Assembly (NCBI RefSeq): GCF_030159955.1 | Contig: NZ_BSNK01000002.1 | Location: 868,001 to 932,000, forward strand | DNA from: Algimonas ampicilliniresistens | GTDB lineage: Bacteria; Pseudomonadota; Alphaproteobacteria; Caulobacterales; Maricaulaceae | Direction: 5' to 3' | DNA: 64,000 nucleotides | Shown here: one piece after another, positions 26,353-35,349 of the stretch | How the letters are laid out: the number at the start of each line of letters is the position of its first letter | Position numbering within the stretch: position 1 is the stretch's first letter | Made by a program: the position numbers and the translations under genes | The notes under the pieces: generated by a model | Databases searched by the model: none | What the model saw: only the letters and a program-made list of their open reading frames with translations | Told to the model about the DNA's origin: nothing

Positions 26353-26643
26353 TTACTGTTTCCGCATCAAAAGATCGACCAGTTCAGCCACCTTCTGTTC
26401 GCGCTCATCTAAGTCATCGCTGGCAACTGCCGCGGCCAGACAGTGATCGGCGTGATCTTTTAGAAGCTCGCCTTCGACTTTTTTCAGCGCGGCGCTGACG
26501 GCCTTCACCTGTGTCAGCACATCAATACAATAGCGGTCATCCTCAATCATTTTGGACAGACCCCGAACTTGGCCTTCGATCCGCGCGAGCCGTTTCGAGA
26601 CATTCGTGCGGCGTTCTATCCGTGTGGGTGACGTTTTAGTCAT
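26353..26643 (-). CDS. csoR: CsoR-family copper-sensing repressor
   Basis: A 96-residue all-helical DUF156 protein. Counting from the chosen ATG at 26643, the metal ligands are Cys39, His64 and Cys68, with Tyr38 beside the first. The spacing (25 and 4) is the same as Cys36/His61/Cys65 of M. tuberculosis CsoR. This differs from RcnR, which has His at the last position, and FrmR, which lacks the third ligand. It diverges from the barrel/MerP/MerT-like genes and an ATACCC-CTATA-GGGTAT palindrome lies between. Cu(I) is the expected inducer. Confidence 0.85.
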   Translation of the reverse strand: MTKTSPTRIERRTNVSKRLARIEGQVRGLSKMIEDDRYCIDVLTQVKAVSAALKKVEGELLKDHADHCLAAAVASDDLDEREQKVAELVDLLMRKQ

Positions 26644-26680
26644 TCTGTTTTTTCCATCTTGCGGACACTGCAAACACCCT

Positions 26681-26697
26681 ATACCCCTATAGGGTAT
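26681..26697. promoter_or_regulatory. CsoR operator between csoR and the metal module
   Basis: ATACCC-CTATA-GGGTAT is a near-perfect palindrome with the G-tract arms typical of DUF156-family operators. It is 38 bp upstream of csoR and overlaps the first bases of the divergent barrel gene (ATG 26696). A TATACC -10 candidate (26680-26685) lies inside it. Confidence 0.75.
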
Positions 26698-27337
26698 GTT
26701 GTGTCGAGCCCTTCTCCCAGTTTCGGTCTGCCTGATGGCGACTGCTGCCCATGCGCGACCCGTCTCCTATCAAGGCGGGTGGACGCTGATCGCCGAGTCA
26801 GACCGGCAATCAAGCTCGGCGCTTGTTCATTATACGCCTGATCCGGCCTATTCAATTGGATTGCGGACTGAATGGGATCGGGTGGACGATCTTCTCTTCA
26901 CAGGCGTGCAAGGAACGTGGCTCGCAAAACGCTGGTTCGGTGACAACTACCAAGCCAATCTCTATTTCTGGGGCGCAGGCGGGGTGGTCGACGGTGTGGA
27001 TGGTAATCCCAGCGATGCACGGGCCGGGGCTATTATCGGTGTTATGGCGGATTGGGAAACACGGCGATGGTATCTCGGCTATCGCGCGCGGGCCAATGAT
27101 TACGGATCACTAGACCGTTCTGCCATGCAGGGCGCGCGTATCGGTTGGGCGGCCTATGAAGGTGATACGGGTGATCTTCATACCTGGCTCATGTTGGATG
27201 TAGATCATCGACCTGACGCAGAAAACCCGACCGACGTCACCCCGCTGCTGCGGTTCTTTAAAGGCTCAGCTTTATTCGAAGCGGGTTACAGCTTGCGGGA
27301 CAATCAACCGCTCATCAATTTTCAATATCGCTTCTAG
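26696..27337 (+). CDS. Small outer-membrane barrel protein of the CsoR-linked module
   Basis: About 213 residues. The signal peptide (LLPVSVCLMATAAHA, cut before RP) supports the start at ATG 26696, although that codon overlaps the operator and leaves almost no leader. The mature part alternates through eight or so strands (GWTLIAESD, ALVHYTPD, YSIGLRTEWD, QANLYFWGAGG, RRWYLGYRAR, TWLMLDVDH) and ends FQYRF, a BAM-type C-terminal signal. Position implies a role in metal transit or sensing at the outer membrane. I do not recognise a characterised family. Confidence 0.65.
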   Translation: MLCRALLPVSVCLMATAAHARPVSYQGGWTLIAESDRQSSSALVHYTPDPAYSIGLRTEWDRVDDLLFTGVQGTWLAKRWFGDNYQANLYFWGAGGVVDGVDGNPSDARAGAIIGVMADWETRRWYLGYRARANDYGSLDRSAMQGARIGWAAYEGDTGDLHTWLMLDVDHRPDAENPTDVTPLLRFFKGSALFEAGYSLRDNQPLINFQYRF

Positions 27338-27349
27338 ACGGAGAGACCC

Positions 27350-27817
27350 ATGCTTAGATCCCTCACCATAATTCTTGCCTTCAGCGTGGCAGGCCCGGCT
27401 TTCGGCCAAATGACCGACCATGATCAAATGACTAGTCACGATATAAGCGGTGATCATGAGGTTCATGATCATGCCAATATGGATCAGGCGTCCATGGAGA
27501 CGCCCTCCAATATCGATATGGCCGGCTTGAGTTTGGCGACCACGCCGGAATTACAGGCGGCATTGGAGGCGGGCGGCCAACCGATAGTGGCTAAAGTGCT
27601 GGGCGCCGTTTGTGATTTTTGCGCCATGGCCATGAACAAGACATTTGGGAAACGTGATGAAGTCGCCGCAACCCATGTTGATCTCGACGCGAAGACGCTC
27701 AGCCTCGTGTTAAAACCAGGCGCGGAACTTGATGACGAGACACTCCGCAAAGTCGTTAAGAAAGCCGGCTATCAGGTTGATGTGATCGACCGTGATCCGG
27801 CTCTCCCAACCAGCTAA
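27350..27817 (+). CDS. MerP-like periplasmic metal-binding protein with His/Met-rich leader
   Basis: A 155-residue protein. The signal peptide ends near AFG-Q (residue 20). Residues 21-57 are packed with His, Met and Asp (MTDHDQM, HDISGDHEVHDH, NMDQASM), a typical copper-binding composition. Residues 79-145 form a heavy-metal-associated-like fold with a C88-D-F-C91 pair and the final GYQV strand. This parallels MerP, which hands metal to MerT. It starts 12 nt after the barrel gene, with GGAGAG in front, and precedes the MerT-like gene. Confidence 0.72.
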   Translation: MLRSLTIILAFSVAGPAFGQMTDHDQMTSHDISGDHEVHDHANMDQASMETPSNIDMAGLSLATTPELQAALEAGGQPIVAKVLGAVCDFCAMAMNKTFGKRDEVAATHVDLDAKTLSLVLKPGAELDDETLRKVVKKAGYQVDVIDRDPALPTS

Positions 27818-27836
27818 ACTTGCAGCGAACTAAGCC

Positions 27837-28223
27837 ATGACACAGCCCATGACAAAAAAGGCTTATCTGGCCCCGACACTGTCTTTGTTTGCCAGTACGT
27901 CGACCTTGCTCTGCTGTGCGCTGCCAGCTCTGCTGGTAACGATCGGGGCGGGCGCGGTCATGGCTGGACTCGCCTCAAACGTGCCGGGCTACATCTGGCT
28001 GACTGAACATAAGGTCGGTTTGTTTCTCGCCAGTGGCTTTATGCTGGCGCTGGCTGCGATCATGCGCTGGCGATCCCGCAACGCCCCCTGTCCCATCGAT
28101 CCTGACCAAGCGCAGGCATGTCAGCGCATCCGCCGCGTCAGCGGAATTATGCTCTATGGCTCAGTAGTGATTTTGCTGATTGGCGGGTTTTTTGCCTTCT
28201 TTGCGGCGGACTTACTGCTCTAG
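27837..28223 (+). CDS. MerT-like inner-membrane metal transport protein
   Basis: A 128-residue protein with three membrane helices (about 12-42, 58-78 and 101-127). It has a vicinal Cys pair in helix 1 (Cys26-Cys27, LLCCALPALL) and two Cys in the loop between helices 2 and 3 (Cys85 and Cys95). MerT has the same layout: Cys24-Cys25 in helix 1 and Cys76/Cys82 in the cytoplasmic loop. It probably receives metal from the MerP-like protein. No merA, merR or arsenic genes are nearby, and the regulator is CsoR-type. Confidence 0.72.
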   Translation: MTQPMTKKAYLAPTLSLFASTSTLLCCALPALLVTIGAGAVMAGLASNVPGYIWLTEHKVGLFLASGFMLALAAIMRWRSRNAPCPIDPDQAQACQRIRRVSGIMLYGSVVILLIGGFFAFFAADLLL

Positions 28224-28260
28224 GATTTGAATCCCGCTGCGATTACCCTATCTTGGTGCC

Positions 28261-28575
28261 ATGTATTGCATCGTCTACCGTTTCAAACTGATTGAGCCGA
28301 CCCAGGCGACTGAAGCGAGGTTCGTCGAAACCTGGTCCGGGATCACCGACTATTTGAAACGAGAATGCAAAGCGCATGGCTCGCGCCTACATCAGGGTGA
28401 GGACGGCGTGTTTTTCGCTTACGCGCAATGGCCGTCCCTCGAGGTGTTCGAAGCCTCTGCCGCGCATGAACCCAAACTTGAATTCGTGGAAATGCGTCTC
28501 GATTGGGCGGATCTCTGCGAACCGACCGAAGTTATATTCGCCGGAGACTTACTGGCCGATCTGTCCAACGGTTGA
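28261..28575 (+). CDS. Antibiotic-biosynthesis-monooxygenase-like (ABM fold) small protein
   Basis: A 104-residue protein with the dimeric alpha-beta barrel pattern: YCIVYRFKL at the start, a helix with FVETWSGITDYLKRE, then GSRLHQGEDGVFFAYAQWPSLEVFEAS. Family members include small monooxygenases and heme-degrading enzymes, but many have no known activity. It starts 37 nt after the MerT-like gene and could be in the same transcript. No heme-ligand residue stands out. Confidence 0.55.
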   Translation: MYCIVYRFKLIEPTQATEARFVETWSGITDYLKRECKAHGSRLHQGEDGVFFAYAQWPSLEVFEASAAHEPKLEFVEMRLDWADLCEPTEVIFAGDLLADLSNG

Positions 28576-28597
28576 TGCCTATGCCATAGGCCCTGCC

Positions 28598-29515
28598 ATG
28601 GATCTGAGACATTTAACGCTTTTCTGCACGCTTCTGCTGACGGCTTGTGACCAGACGTGGACGCCTTCTGTGGTGGGTGAAGCCCCAGCTCCCGCCACAA
28701 GTGAACCTATCACACTGGGACAGTCCTATACGCTGATGTCGGATGTGTTTGGCGGTCCGCGCGAAATCAATGTTTACGTGCCTGATTTACCGGGTTGGGC
28801 GGATGGTTATTTTGATGACCCTCTACCCGTTCTTTACGTCGTTGACGGCGGACTGGAACAGGACTTCATCCATCTCGCGGGATTGTCGCATCTTCCCTTG
28901 ATCAATGCTGAACGAAGTCCAGCCATTATCGTCGGCGTTAAAACGGACGACCGCTACGGCGAGATCACGCCTGAGCCAACCGACCCGCGTTATATCGCTG
29001 AGTTTGAAGGCTATGGCGGCGCGGACACGTTCAGACGCTTTCTGCGCGACGAAGTTCAACCCTTTGTACGGTCTCTGGGCCACACGGGCCGTCCCGCTTT
29101 GATAGGTGAGTCACTGGCCGGATTATTCGTCTTGGACACACTCGCGGCGGAGCCGGATTTGTTCGATGACTATATAGCAATTTCGCCCAGTAGCTGGTGG
29201 GATGATCGCAAGCTTGCAAAGTCAGCGACTGAGACTTTGGCCGACACGCCGATAGGCAAGAGACTGGTGCTCGCCATGGCCAATGAAGGCGGGACAATGG
29301 AGATGGGTACGCTGGCTTTTCGGGATGCGGCTGCCGCCGACCCAGCGATCACGCTGAGCTTTCTCGATCGATCGGGTAGTGAAAGCCACAGCACAATCTA
29401 TCACGACGCTGCCCGCGATGCGCTGATCCTGCTGCACGGCATTGCGGCAGAGCCTTATGGCGACATGCCTTGGTATCTGATCGAGGGCGAAGAGCCGCCG
29501 ACGGACACGCCGTAA
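28598..29515 (+). CDS. Lipoprotein esterase (IroE/esterase D-like alpha/beta hydrolase)
   Basis: A 305-residue protein. The ATG at 28598 is followed by a lipoprotein signal with lipobox LLTAC (Cys17 or so); the frame continues upstream only by overlapping the ABM gene. The hydrolase core has VLYVVDGG, the nucleophile elbow IGESLAG and a late His in SESHSTIYHDA. The family includes the trilactone siderophore esterase IroE and related exported esterases. Whether the substrate is a siderophore cannot be told; the linkage to a TonB receptor is several genes away. Confidence 0.75.
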   Translation: MDLRHLTLFCTLLLTACDQTWTPSVVGEAPAPATSEPITLGQSYTLMSDVFGGPREINVYVPDLPGWADGYFDDPLPVLYVVDGGLEQDFIHLAGLSHLPLINAERSPAIIVGVKTDDRYGEITPEPTDPRYIAEFEGYGGADTFRRFLRDEVQPFVRSLGHTGRPALIGESLAGLFVLDTLAAEPDLFDDYIAISPSSWWDDRKLAKSATETLADTPIGKRLVLAMANEGGTMEMGTLAFRDAAAADPAITLSFLDRSGSESHSTIYHDAARDALILLHGIAAEPYGDMPWYLIEGEEPPTDTP

Positions 29516-30391
29516 CTAGGCTTGCGCATCACGCACTAACGCTCGGGCTCCATCCGCAATTTCCGGGTGGGTGAGAGCGTGTGCTAAGACAGCTTCGAAA
29601 TAGCCAAGCTTAGAGCCGCAATCATAATCCTGACCCGCATAAGCGAAAGCGTGAAAGGGCGACCCCGAATCCATTGCACGGGCCATCGCGTCCGTGAGCT
29701 GGATTTCACCCCCCGCACCGGTGTCTTGTGTCGCCAGCAGGTCCATGACGTCAGGCTGCAAAATATAGCGCCCCGTGATCTTGTAGCGTGACGGCGCGTC
29801 TTCGATGGCGGGTTTTTCAACCATGCCGGACATGGCGATCAACGGTCCGTCCAAACGGCCCTTCGGGGCTATGACGCCGTATTTTGACACGTCCGCTTCG
29901 GGCACTTCGTCAACGGCGATGATATTTCCGCCGACCTCAGAATAGGCAGTCATCATCTGCTGCAGGCAGCCAGTTTCGCCTTTAATGATGACGTCCGGTA
30001 GCAGCACGGCGAAGGGTTGATCACCGACAATATCCCGTGCGCACCAAACGGCGTGGCCGAGCCCGCGCGCAGATTGCTGCCGCACGAAACTCATCGTGCC
30101 TTCTTTCGGTCGTAGACGTTTTAGCTCGTCGGCAATCTCTGTCTTAGCTTTAGCGTCCAGTGCGGCTTCCAGCTCATAAGCTTCGTCGAAATAGTCCTCG
30201 ATCGCGCCTTTGTTTCGCCCAGTGATAAAAACAATATGTTCGATCCCGGCTTCTAACGCTTCATCCACCACATATTGCAGGGCCGGGCGGTCGACGACCG
30301 GTAACATTTCCTTCGGGACTGTTTTGGTCGCGGGTAAAACGCGAGTCCCGAAACCAGCGACAGGCATAACAGCGATACGAACGGGTTTCAT
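29516..30391 (-). CDS. galU: UTP-glucose-1-phosphate uridylyltransferase
   Basis: A 291-residue nucleotidyltransferase that makes UDP-glucose from UTP and glucose 1-phosphate. The nucleotide-binding motif MPVAGFGTRVLPATKTVPKEMLP is at the N-terminus, and FAVLLPDVII and GGEIQLTDAM follow. It begins 2 nt after the UDP-glucose dehydrogenase stop codon, so the two form an operon that supplies UDP-glucuronate for envelope polysaccharide. The protein is cytoplasmic and of normal length. Confidence 0.95.
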   Translation of the reverse strand: MKPVRIAVMPVAGFGTRVLPATKTVPKEMLPVVDRPALQYVVDEALEAGIEHIVFITGRNKGAIEDYFDEAYELEAALDAKAKTEIADELKRLRPKEGTMSFVRQQSARGLGHAVWCARDIVGDQPFAVLLPDVIIKGETGCLQQMMTAYSEVGGNIIAVDEVPEADVSKYGVIAPKGRLDGPLIAMSGMVEKPAIEDAPSRYKITGRYILQPDVMDLLATQDTGAGGEIQLTDAMARAMDSGSPFHAFAYAGQDYDCGSKLGYFEAVLAHALTHPEIADGARALVRDAQA

Positions 30392-30393
30392 GA

Positions 30394-31734
30394 TCAGGCA
30401 CTCTCGTTAGCAGGCACCGCTGGATAACCGATATTGGTGTAGGAAAAGCCAAGAGCGCGCATTTGCTTGCCGCGATAAATATTGCGCAGATCAATCACGT
30501 TTGGCGCGTTGAGGAGTTCTTTGACCCTGCGCATGTCGAACGCGCGGAATTCGTCCCACTCCGTGACGATGACAACGGCATCTGCGCCGTCGATGGCGGC
30601 GTAGGGACAGTCCGTATAGGCAATATCGGGCAGGTGCTTTTTCGCTTCCTCCATCGCTTCGGGATCGTAGGCGACGATCTCTGCGCCCTTATCGACCAAG
30701 CGCGGAATAATGGTGAGCGACGGGGCGTCGCGCATATCATCCGTATTGGGTTTGAAAGCGAGGCCGAGGATGCAAATGCGAAGCCCGTGAACGTCGCCCC
30801 CCAAAGCTGCGACGATCTTATTGGCCATCCGGCGCTTACGCGCTTCGTTCGCGTCGATGACGGACGAGACAATCGAGAGCGACACATTGGCTTCTTCAGC
30901 CGTTCGCGCCAGCGCCAACGTATCCTTGGGAAAGCAGGAGCCACCATAGCCCGGCCCGGCATGGAGGAATTTGTTGCCGATGCGTTTATCCAACCCGATG
31001 CCGCGTGCGACTTCTTGCACATTCGCGCCGACCGCTTCGCACAGATCGGCCATTTCATTGATGAAGGTGATCTTGGTCGCCAGAAAGGCGTTGGCGGCAT
31101 ATTTGATGAGTTCTGATGTGCGGCGCTCGGTAAACACGATGGGTGTCTCATTCAGATATAACGGGCGGTAAAGCTCCCGCATGACAGCTTCGGCGCGGCT
31201 ATCCTTGGTGCCGACCACGACACGGTCGGGCCGTTTGAAATCATCAATGGCCGCGCCTTCGCGCAGGAATTCGGGATTGGAAACGACTTCAAAGGCCGCG
31301 CGGGAGACATGTTCAGCCATGATCCGTTCGACCTCATCGCCTGTGCCGACCGGAACCGTCGATTTGTTGACGACGACAGTAAAACTATTGTCTCCTGTCG
31401 GAATCAGTCCGGCGATCTCTTCTGCGGCGGCATAGACATAAGACAGGTCGGCATAGCCATCACCGCGCCGCGACGGTGTGCCTACGGCGATAAAGACGGC
31501 ATCCGTTCCCTGCATCGCGGTTTTCAAATCCGTCGTGAAAGATAGGCGCCCCGCCTTCACATTTTTGGCGATCAAGTCTTCAAGGCCCGGCTCATAGATC
31601 GGAACCCCGCCCGCATTGAGCGTGTCGATCTTGGCGGGGTCTTTATCCACACAGACCACTTCATGGCCGAAATCTGCGAAGCAGACTCCCGACACCAGAC
31701 CGACATAACCCGTACCGACCATCGTAACTTTCAT
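30394..31734 (-). CDS. ugd: UDP-glucose 6-dehydrogenase
   Basis: A 446-residue NAD-dependent enzyme that oxidises UDP-glucose to UDP-glucuronate. The N-terminus MVGTGYVGLVSGVCFADFGHEV is the NAD fold, KSTVPVGT and NPEFLREG are family motifs, and GYGGSCFPKDTLAL holds the catalytic Cys near residue 264. A C-terminal UDP-binding domain follows. It is the first gene of a two-gene operon with galU. Confidence 0.96.
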   Translation of the reverse strand: MKVTMVGTGYVGLVSGVCFADFGHEVVCVDKDPAKIDTLNAGGVPIYEPGLEDLIAKNVKAGRLSFTTDLKTAMQGTDAVFIAVGTPSRRGDGYADLSYVYAAAEEIAGLIPTGDNSFTVVVNKSTVPVGTGDEVERIMAEHVSRAAFEVVSNPEFLREGAAIDDFKRPDRVVVGTKDSRAEAVMRELYRPLYLNETPIVFTERRTSELIKYAANAFLATKITFINEMADLCEAVGANVQEVARGIGLDKRIGNKFLHAGPGYGGSCFPKDTLALARTAEEANVSLSIVSSVIDANEARKRRMANKIVAALGGDVHGLRICILGLAFKPNTDDMRDAPSLTIIPRLVDKGAEIVAYDPEAMEEAKKHLPDIAYTDCPYAAIDGADAVVIVTEWDEFRAFDMRRVKELLNAPNVIDLRNIYRGKQMRALGFSYTNIGYPAVPANESA

Positions 31735-31816
31735 GAGAGCCGCTTAGCCGGATCGCAGCCGAACGTCACCCGCCTGCATTGACAAAATGCGTGACAGAGA
31801 TGAGCTAGGCTTGCAT

Positions 31817-32725
31817 ATGGAAACAGAACTCTCATTTCCGATGATTTTAGCTTGGGCGGCCCCGTTCTTTGTCGTGACGGTTGCGCTGGAATGGTGGCTC
31901 GTTGCGCGCGGTAAACTGGGCGGGCGTTATGAATGGCGCGATGCGGTGACATCTATGACAATGGGGCTCGGCAATCTGGTGACCGACCTGCTGTTTGGCT
32001 TCATTAGTCTCGGAATCCTCGTTTTCTTTTGGCAGTTCCGTCTGATTGATCTGGGCGTCAGCCTGCCGATCATCCTCTTGGCTCTCGTGGCGCAGGATTT
32101 CGTCTATTATTGGAAGCACCGCGCCAGCCACCGCATTCGCTGGTTCTGGAGCGCGCATGTGGTTCACCACAGCAGTCAGCATTATAATCTATCGACTGCT
32201 TTGCGGCAGCCCTGGACCAGCAACTTCACTGGTTACGTGCTGCTCTCATCGCCGCTAGTATTGATTGGCTTTCATCCATTGCTGATCGGTTTCGTGGGCG
32301 CGATCAATCTGCTCTACCAGTATTGGATACATACCGAAGCGATCAAAAAGTTCCCGCGTTGGTTCGAGTTCATCTTCAATACCCCGTCCCATCACCGCGT
32401 ACATCACAGCACTCACCCGACTCATCTTGATATGAATTATGCGGGCATCTTCATCGTCTGGGACCGGATGTTTGGTAGCTTTGTGGAAGAGCGTGATGAT
32501 GAGGTGATGACCTATGGGCTGGTCAAGAATATCGAAACCTACAATCCTGTGCGCGTTGCTTTGGCGGAATGGGTCGCGATTTTTCGAGATGCCTTCGGAC
32601 CGGGCCTGACGCTACGTCAGCGTTTTGGCTACGTCTTCGCCCCGCCAGGCTATAGCCATGACGGGTCAAGGCAGGGCAGCGAAGAGATATTAGCGGAGTG
32701 GAAAGCTCGCGAAGACGCCGGCTAG
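31817..32725 (+). CDS. Sterol desaturase / fatty acid hydroxylase family protein
   Basis: About 302 residues with several membrane helices and the eight-His di-iron pattern HRASH, HVVHHSSQHYN and HHRVHHSTHPTH. Members hydroxylate or desaturate lipids, sterols or carotenoids in the membrane. In bacteria without sterols the substrate is usually a lipid or hopanoid; it cannot be read from the sequence. I choose ATG 31817, with TAGG upstream, over ATG 31787. It ends overlapping the convergent phosphatase gene by 4 bp. Confidence 0.85.
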   Translation: METELSFPMILAWAAPFFVVTVALEWWLVARGKLGGRYEWRDAVTSMTMGLGNLVTDLLFGFISLGILVFFWQFRLIDLGVSLPIILLALVAQDFVYYWKHRASHRIRWFWSAHVVHHSSQHYNLSTALRQPWTSNFTGYVLLSSPLVLIGFHPLLIGFVGAINLLYQYWIHTEAIKKFPRWFEFIFNTPSHHRVHHSTHPTHLDMNYAGIFIVWDRMFGSFVEERDDEVMTYGLVKNIETYNPVRVALAEWVAIFRDAFGPGLTLRQRFGYVFAPPGYSHDGSRQGSEEILAEWKAREDAG

Positions 32726-34485
32726 CCCAGCCCAGCAAACAGCGCGCGTTGCGCGAGGCCAAGGCCGCGCGGCGCCCCAATCCGGAGCGTTTCTTTCCCG
32801 TCCTTACGGCGCGGTTTGACTGAGAAACTGGCGGCGCGGAACGATCCGTAATCGCGTGTATTGACGCTATCGATGGCATGCATGGTGATTTTACCAGACT
32901 TACGGCCCAGTTCGACCTCAACGAAACCATTGTGCAGCGCGTTGTAATAACGTGCATCGTCATTCTCCCGGGTCAGCAGCAAATTATGCTGCGCCGTGGC
33001 ATCGCCAAGATAGGCGATCAGCGTCTTGGAAGACACGGAGGAGGTGACGAATTCCGCCCCCATATGAGTGCCGTCGTCACGGGTTAGGCGGTTAGCCCAG
33101 AATTCATGCGCGTCACCGGTCACGACCAGAACGTCATTAACGCCAGCGTCGTCCAACGCCTCAAAAAACCGCTCGCGCGCGAATGGGTAACCGTCCCAAC
33201 TATCTGGATAGAAGGGCAGATTGTATTTGGATAAGGTCAGGAAATCGTGGATGCCGGGCCAGTCTTTCTCAATTGCGGTGGTCGCTTCTTCGGTCACATA
33301 AGGTGTGAAGTCCGGCGTCAGTAATCGACCGAGAATGACTTGGTTTGCCAACATGCGCCAGGACACGCCGTCGGCCTTCGATTGGGCGAAGGTTTCGACG
33401 ATATAATCTTGCTGCTCTTTGCCGAGCATTTCCCGGCTCGGATCGTTCAGATATTGATCCCGAAATGCATCAACGTCGGCGATAATCTCTTCGACAAACT
33501 CTTCAATAATGAGCGGCTCAGCACGGGCTGTCAGACGTGTTTCAACCCCGACGAGTGTTAGCAAATCACCGAACTGGAAACTACGGTAAAACGCCTCACG
33601 CGCCCGACCCGGGACGGGTTCGCGGACGGGCATCCATTCATAATAGGCACGTAGAGCGGCCTGTTTGCGTGTCTCCCATTCGCCTTCATCTTCGTTGTGA
33701 TTTTGGGCTCCACCACGCCAGCTATCATTGGCCGTCTCGTGATCATCCCAAATCGCGATCATCGGCATTTCGGCTGTGGCCGCTTGGAGGTTGGGATCGC
33801 GACGATATTGCGCGTGACGTGTGCGGTAGTCGTCGAGTGTTATGATCTCGTGTGCTGGTTCGTGGATGCGCCCTTCAGGCTTATCCGGTGCGTCATAGAC
33901 GTCGGCACCATATTCATAATAATAGTCGCCCAGATGCAGCATGGCATCATAGTGGTCGCCGCCCGCACTCTTTTGTTTCTGAGCGATCAAATCATAGACA
34001 TTAAAAAAACCATGTTCGTAATTCGCACAGGAAACGACGGCGAAACGAACCTGTTCTGGACTGCCTTCAGGCAGAGTTTTTGTCTGGGCGGTGACGGATA
34101 CGTCGTCCTCAGTCTTAAAGCGGTAGTGATAGACTGTACCGGCTTGCAGGCCGGTGGCTTCCACTTTGACCGTAAAGTCCTTGGCCGCCCGCGCTTCGAT
34201 TTCGCCGCTTATCGGGTTGGAAAAGTCGGCATCAGTGTCGATTTCCCACACCACTGGGACGACACCGCTTTCATTCGGCGTGACCCGCGTCCAGAGAATA
34301 ACTGACGTCGCCATCGGATCGCCGGACGCGACGCCGTGATCGAACGTTCCGCTCGCAGCGACATCGCCGGATAAGGTGCGCTCAACTGTCGGCGCACAAG
34401 CGGCTACACCCCCGAGGCCAAGCAAGGATAGTGCATTGCGTCGGGTCGGGCCGACTCCGGATTTATGACGCGGTAAGTCTGACAT
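32722..34485 (-). CDS. phoD: PhoD-type alkaline phosphatase, exported
   Basis: A 587-residue metallophosphoesterase. The N-terminus has a twin-arginine-type motif (TRRNALSLLGLGG) followed by a lipobox-like VAAC, so it is exported folded and possibly lipid-anchored. A PhoD N-terminal domain (GVASGDPMATSVILWTRV) precedes the catalytic part with HLGDYYYEYG, WDDHETANDSW and VVTGDAHEFW, which carry the Fe/Ca ligands. It releases phosphate from esters under phosphate limitation. No Pho box was recognised upstream. Confidence 0.9.
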   Translation of the reverse strand: MSDLPRHKSGVGPTRRNALSLLGLGGVAACAPTVERTLSGDVAASGTFDHGVASGDPMATSVILWTRVTPNESGVVPVVWEIDTDADFSNPISGEIEARAAKDFTVKVEATGLQAGTVYHYRFKTEDDVSVTAQTKTLPEGSPEQVRFAVVSCANYEHGFFNVYDLIAQKQKSAGGDHYDAMLHLGDYYYEYGADVYDAPDKPEGRIHEPAHEIITLDDYRTRHAQYRRDPNLQAATAEMPMIAIWDDHETANDSWRGGAQNHNEDEGEWETRKQAALRAYYEWMPVREPVPGRAREAFYRSFQFGDLLTLVGVETRLTARAEPLIIEEFVEEIIADVDAFRDQYLNDPSREMLGKEQQDYIVETFAQSKADGVSWRMLANQVILGRLLTPDFTPYVTEEATTAIEKDWPGIHDFLTLSKYNLPFYPDSWDGYPFARERFFEALDDAGVNDVLVVTGDAHEFWANRLTRDDGTHMGAEFVTSSVSSKTLIAYLGDATAQHNLLLTRENDDARYYNALHNGFVEVELGRKSGKITMHAIDSVNTRDYGSFRAASFSVKPRRKDGKETLRIGAPRGLGLAQRALFAGLG

Positions 34486-34569
34486 AGTGATTCGCTAGTC
34501 GATCTCGGGGATTGCGTCTATAGCACTGCATGAGCCGGAAATGTCAGGGCTTCGACTTAGGGGAATCTA

Positions 34570-35349
34570 ATGGAAGCTGATGAGCTGGAGTCCGGCAGCG
34601 GGGATTCGATCAATCGCGTCGATCTGCTCTTGATCGGCCTTGGGGTCGCGCTGATTGGGATATGGGGAACGTTCGCAAGTCTGATCGCGAGTCCCTCAAA
34701 ATTGTCACCCTATCTGATCGGACGAGCTGCCGATGCGAAGAATGAAGGAAAGCCAAACCGCTATCTTGGTCCCGGGCTGTTTTTCGTTCTCAGCCTGCTG
34801 ATCTTTATCGTCGTCATGTATTTGCTAAAACTTCAGGCTGTTCCCAGCGCTGAGCCGAGAGACGTAAGTGAAATCGTGCAGTCCAGTGCAAGCTATAAGG
34901 TCGGCTATGCATTAGCACAGTTGATCGATATGTTCGAACAACGTGTGATGTCAGGTAATATCTGGAGCGCCATTGTCATCGTGGTGCCAGTCTATGCGTT
35001 TGCTATCGCGCTGGCTCTGATCAACCGAGTTCTAATGGGCTGGATTGCACCGGGCTGGACAGCGGCCCATGCGGTCGGGGCGGCGCTTTATAACATTGGG
35101 ACAATCATCCTTTGGATGGGAATGACCGTGCTAATCAGCACCATCGCATCTAGTTTTCTGCCAACGCCTATATTGGCTGGTTTGACGGGTCTGGCGTTTC
35201 TGACGGTCATCGGATTGACGGCCGTTCAAACCTATCAATTTGCAGCGGACGTCACCGATGAGGCGGATTACCGTCTTGGTATTCTATCAGCCGTCACGCC
35301 CGTTGCTATTCTAGGCCTGATTGTCGTCTTCGTCATATTGCTGGTCTAA
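34570..35349 (+). CDS. Integral membrane protein of unknown function (Yip1-like?)
   Basis: A 259-residue protein with about six membrane helices (near 20-40, 66-86, 133-155, 168-190, 196-220 and 237-259) and a polar N-terminus. The layout resembles Yip1-domain proteins, but no diagnostic motif is visible, so this is a weak guess. A good AGGGGA Shine-Dalgarno precedes the ATG. It is a single plus-strand gene between two minus-strand genes and overlaps the end of the SDR gene by 4 bp. Confidence 0.6.
   Translation: MEADELESGSGDSINRVDLLLIGLGVALIGIWGTFASLIASPSKLSPYLIGRAADAKNEGKPNRYLGPGLFFVLSLLIFIVVMYLLKLQAVPSAEPRDVSEIVQSSASYKVGYALAQLIDMFEQRVMSGNIWSAIVIVVPVYAFAIALALINRVLMGWIAPGWTAAHAVGAALYNIGTIILWMGMTVLISTIASSFLPTPILAGLTGLAFLTVIGLTAVQTYQFAADVTDEADYRLGILSAVTPVAILGLIVVFVILLV

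Noticed and set aside
26353-28223. A mercury resistance operon
   Set aside because: There is no merA or MerR-type regulator; the sensor has copper-type CsoR ligands, so only the transport parts resemble mer.
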